From contig JAGYNM010000007.1 of the NCBI GenBank assembly GCA_018399335.1, positions 1 through 43,938 on the forward strand: DNA of 43,938 bases, in the 5' to 3' direction. The position numbers were made by a program, and so were the translations under genes. The DNA is from Bacteroidales bacterium (GTDB taxonomy: Bacteria; Bacteroidota; Bacteroidia; Bacteroidales; F082). Below, piece by piece: positions 41,853-43,938 of the stretch. Under the pieces are notes generated by a model, which was not told where the DNA came from, made no database searches, and was given only the letters and a program-made list of their open reading frames with translations. Numbering within the stretch: the stretch's first letter is position 1; each line of letters begins with the position of its first letter.

Positions 41853-41991
41853 CAATTAAGACTTCAATCCCTTGTTAATAAAATCTTAAATTAAGCCTAT
41901 AGCGTTGGTATTTTGGGTGTTAAAAATTCTTAACTGTCAATTTTAGTCTGGCGAAAACGATTGCAATCCCGATTAGATTGAATAAAAATTT

Positions 41992-41999
41992 TATCTTTG
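41992..41999 (+). promoter_or_regulatory. -7 box (TATCTTTG) of the crotonase gene
   Basis: Matches TAnnTTTG, 22 bp upstream of ATG 42022. Candidate TTGs lie at 11 and 28 bp, neither at the usual 19-21 bp, so only the -7 element is supported. Confidence 0.45.
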
Positions 42000-42021
42000 A
42001 CCAACTAAAAAATAACCCGAC

Positions 42022-42801
42022 ATGATGTCTGATTTTAAGATTTTAACTACCGAAATACGCAATGGCATTGCCATCGTGGTAATCAGAAGACCTGAAGCCC
42101 TCAATGCCCTCAACACTTTATTTTTTGAAGAAATGGATCAGCTGGTTGCGCAGCTTTCGCAGGATCCAAACATCCGTGTGATGCTGATTACCGGAGAGGG
42201 CAAAGCCTTTGTGGCAGGAGCTGATATCGCCGAGATGGTTGACAAAACCGATGACGAAGGCACAGATTTTGGCAGTCGCGGCCAAGAGACTTTTCGCTCG
42301 CTCGAGTTACTACCCTTTCCGGTGATTGCGGCCATCAATGGCTTTGCACTTGGAGGCGGGCTCGAGCTTGCCATGGCCTGTGATATTCGTATTGCATCGG
42401 CAAAAGCCAAATTCGGACAACCCGAAGTGAATCTGGGACTTACACCAGGTTTTGCCGGAACGCAGCGCCTGCCTCGCCTGGTAGGACTTGGAAACGCCCT
42501 CTACCTGCTTACCTCCGCAGAAATGATCGATGCCCAAACCGCCCTTCGGATGGGTTTGATTCAACAGCTTGTTGAGCCTGATCAATTGTTGGATGAAGCG
42601 CTTAAACTTGCCGAAACCATTGCCCAAAAAGGTCCTCAGGCTGTGCGCAAAGTAAAGATGCTCACCCGCAAAGCCATGGAAACAGATTTAGAAACAGGCA
42701 GCGAACTGGAAGCCGATCATTTTGGATCGCTCTTTGGCGAAAATTCAGAAGGCCGCGAAGGCATGCAAGCCTTCCTGGAAAAAAGAAAACCAAACTGGTA
42801 A
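42022..42801 (+). CDS. Short-chain enoyl-CoA hydratase (crotonase)
   Basis: Hydrates 2-enoyl-CoA to 3-hydroxyacyl-CoA. Intact at 258-259 residues (ATG 42022 or 42025). Motifs: RRPEALNALNTLFFEEM, ITGEGKAFVAGADIAEM, NGFALGGGLELAMACDIRIA (oxyanion hole and first catalytic Glu), GQPEVNLGLTPGFAGTQRLP (second Glu; NLGLTPGFAGTQR is usual for 3-hydroxybutyryl-CoA dehydratase/crotonase) and the C-terminal FGENSEGREGMQAFLEKRKP. The next gene, 25 bp downstream, is a 3-hydroxyacyl-CoA dehydrogenase, the enzyme for the following step, so they are probably co-transcribed. Confidence 0.95.
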   Translation: MMSDFKILTTEIRNGIAIVVIRRPEALNALNTLFFEEMDQLVAQLSQDPNIRVMLITGEGKAFVAGADIAEMVDKTDDEGTDFGSRGQETFRSLELLPFPVIAAINGFALGGGLELAMACDIRIASAKAKFGQPEVNLGLTPGFAGTQRLPRLVGLGNALYLLTSAEMIDAQTALRMGLIQQLVEPDQLLDEALKLAETIAQKGPQAVRKVKMLTRKAMETDLETGSELEADHFGSLFGENSEGREGMQAFLEKRKPNW

Positions 42802-42826
42802 ATAAACCCAAAAAATAACAATCCTT

Positions 42827-43938
42827 ATGACTTACGACGAACGCTTACAACAGGTTGCAGTGCTCGGCGCGGCAGGAAAGATGGGCAGTGGCATTCTGCT
42901 GCTCACCGCCGTGGAAATGGCCGACATCAGCCTGAAACCTGAAAACAAAGGAAAAACTTTTGTCCTAAATGCCATCGACCTCTCGGATGAGGGATTGGCT
43001 GGACTAATAGATTATCTGCGCGTGCAAGTGCTTAAAATTGCTGAGAAAAAAACAGTCTGGCTCAGGCAAATGTATGCCGAAAGAGCCGATCTGATCGAAA
43101 ACTATGATATCATCGATCAATATGTGAATGATGTGATCAAACTGGTGCGTCCTACCACAGCCATGGAAACGGCTTATCGCTCCAAGCTTGTTTTTGAAGC
43201 CGTAACTGAAAACAAAGATCTTAAGGTTAAAATCCTCAAACAGATTGACGAAAATAACCCCAATAAACCCTGGTATTTTACAAATACTTCTTCCGTGCCG
43301 ATTCATCTGATAGAATCGGAAGCAGCATTAAAGGGCAGGGTGGTTGGATTCCATTTCTACAATCCACCAGCAGTGCAAAAGCTTGTTGAACTAATCGTTA
43401 CGCCCGATAGTAAGCCCGAAATGAAACAATTTGCGCTGGATTATGCCAAAGCATTGCGTAAAGTGGTGGTGCCCAGCAACGATATTGCCGGCTTTATTGG
43501 CAACGGCCATTTTATGCGCGATGCTTTGTATGGCATCAATCAGGCGCTGGAACTGGCCAAAAACAGGCCTTTTTATGAGGCTGTTTATATGATCAACAAA
43601 GTGAGTCAGGATTTCCTTATCAGACCGATGGGAATATTCCAGCTAATTGATTATGTGGGTGTTGATGTAGTGCAGTTTATCATGAAGGTGATGAATCCTC
43701 ATATGAAGGATGAAGCGTTGCACAGCCCGATACTGGATCAGTTGATGGAACTTGGCGTAAAAGGCGGACAGCAATCGAGTGGCGCACAAAAGGACGGTTT
43801 CCTGAAATACGAAAAAGGCGCTGTAACAGCTGTTTACGACATCAACAAACAAACCTATATAGCTGTAGGTGAATTTGCTGCCTCCTGCGATCAGGAGTTG
43901 GGCGAGCTGCCAGCAGGCCATAAACCCTGGAAATCCGC
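42827..43938 (+). CDS. 3-hydroxyacyl-CoA dehydrogenase family protein (3' end outside window)
   Basis: Not in the ORF track because no stop is reached. From ATG 42827: VAVLGAAGKMGSGILLLTAV (NAD-binding glycine loop), FEAVTENKDLKVKILKQID, FTNTSSVPIHLIE, RVVGFHFYNPPAVQKLVELI and GFIGNGHFMRDALYGINQAL, the order found in 3-hydroxyacyl-/3-hydroxybutyryl-CoA dehydrogenases. It oxidises the 3-hydroxyl group with NAD, following the crotonase. The NAD domain carries an extra segment of about 80-100 residues between the glycine loop and VTEN (rich in helices, e.g. KTVWLRQMYAERADLIENYD), so the protein is longer than the classical 280-residue enzyme. At least 370 codons are present. Confidence 0.9.
   Translation, partial: MTYDERLQQVAVLGAAGKMGSGILLLTAVEMADISLKPENKGKTFVLNAIDLSDEGLAGLIDYLRVQVLKIAEKKTVWLRQMYAERADLIENYDIIDQYVNDVIKLVRPTTAMETAYRSKLVFEAVTENKDLKVKILKQIDENNPNKPWYFTNTSSVPIHLIESEAALKGRVVGFHFYNPPAVQKLVELIVTPDSKPEMKQFALDYAKALRKVVVPSNDIAGFIGNGHFMRDALYGINQALELAKNRPFYEAVYMINKVSQDFLIRPMGIFQLIDYVGVDVVQFIMKVMNPHMKDEALHSPILDQLMELGVKGGQQSSGAQKDGFLKYEKGAVTAVYDINKQTYIAVGEFAASCDQELGELPAGHKPWKS

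Overview
The window looks like a chromosomal segment of an uncultured member of the Bacteroidota. The evidence is AT-rich intergenic DNA, several TAnnTTTG -7 boxes of the Bacteroidetes sigma factor (two or three with a TTG/TTTG about 18-21 nt upstream), almost no Shine-Dalgarno sequences, and Bacteroidota-typical families: an S46 dipeptidyl-peptidase, an HYC_CC_PP protein with a TonB receptor, large PAS/GAF hybrid kinases, RhuM and AbiE.

Layout. 1-13363 (+): five consecutive sensor or hybrid histidine kinases, several sharing a paralogous GAF domain, with no DNA-binding output protein. 13421-21000: a CPBP membrane protease (-), an SMR efflux protein (+), radA (-), a type II NADH dehydrogenase (-), a DUF4143-type AAA ATPase (-) preceded by an unusual repeat cluster, and an S46 peptidase with the DPP11-type specificity arginine (-). 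21200-22060: a PadR regulator and a small membrane protein (+). 22068-27175 (-): an MFS transporter, phosphoglycerate kinase, a GT39-like glycosyltransferase and rlmH. 27196-29406 (-): an AbiEii/AbiEi toxin-antitoxin pair and an antitoxin followed by a truncated ParE/RelE toxin. 29447-38454: a leucine / branched-chain catabolic region made of HMG-CoA lyase, a lyase-like paralogue lacking the active-site Cys, an inserted RhuM gene, methylcrotonyl-CoA carboxylase beta, a methylglutaconyl-CoA hydratase-like protein, methylcrotonyl-CoA carboxylase alpha and an acyl-CoA dehydrogenase. 38698-41822 (-): an HYC_CC_PP protein, a TonB-dependent receptor and a heavy-metal (HMA) protein, probably a copper-handling operon. 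42022-end (+): enoyl-CoA hydratase and a 3-hydroxyacyl-CoA dehydrogenase cut by the window edge.

Sequence quality matters. Roughly 4.7-5.2 kb, 10.0-22.3 kb and 32.9-36.5 kb are full of 1-nt indels, mostly apparent deletions, that break every gene there, including housekeeping radA. The flanking parts hold long intact ORFs. In each broken gene the neighbouring frames join into family-consistent protein, so I read these as assembly or sequencing errors rather than mass decay. Broken genes are entered as one span each, with type 'pseudogene' when the body is broken more than once. Their frameshift-corrected protein sequences were rebuilt by eye.

Functional links. The carboxylase, hydratase and lyase genes fit the lower leucine pathway (3-methylcrotonyl-CoA to acetoacetate plus acetyl-CoA). 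The crotonase and hydroxyacyl-CoA dehydrogenase at the right end could feed general acyl-CoA oxidation. No tRNA, rRNA, CRISPR array, transposase or replication origin was recognised.
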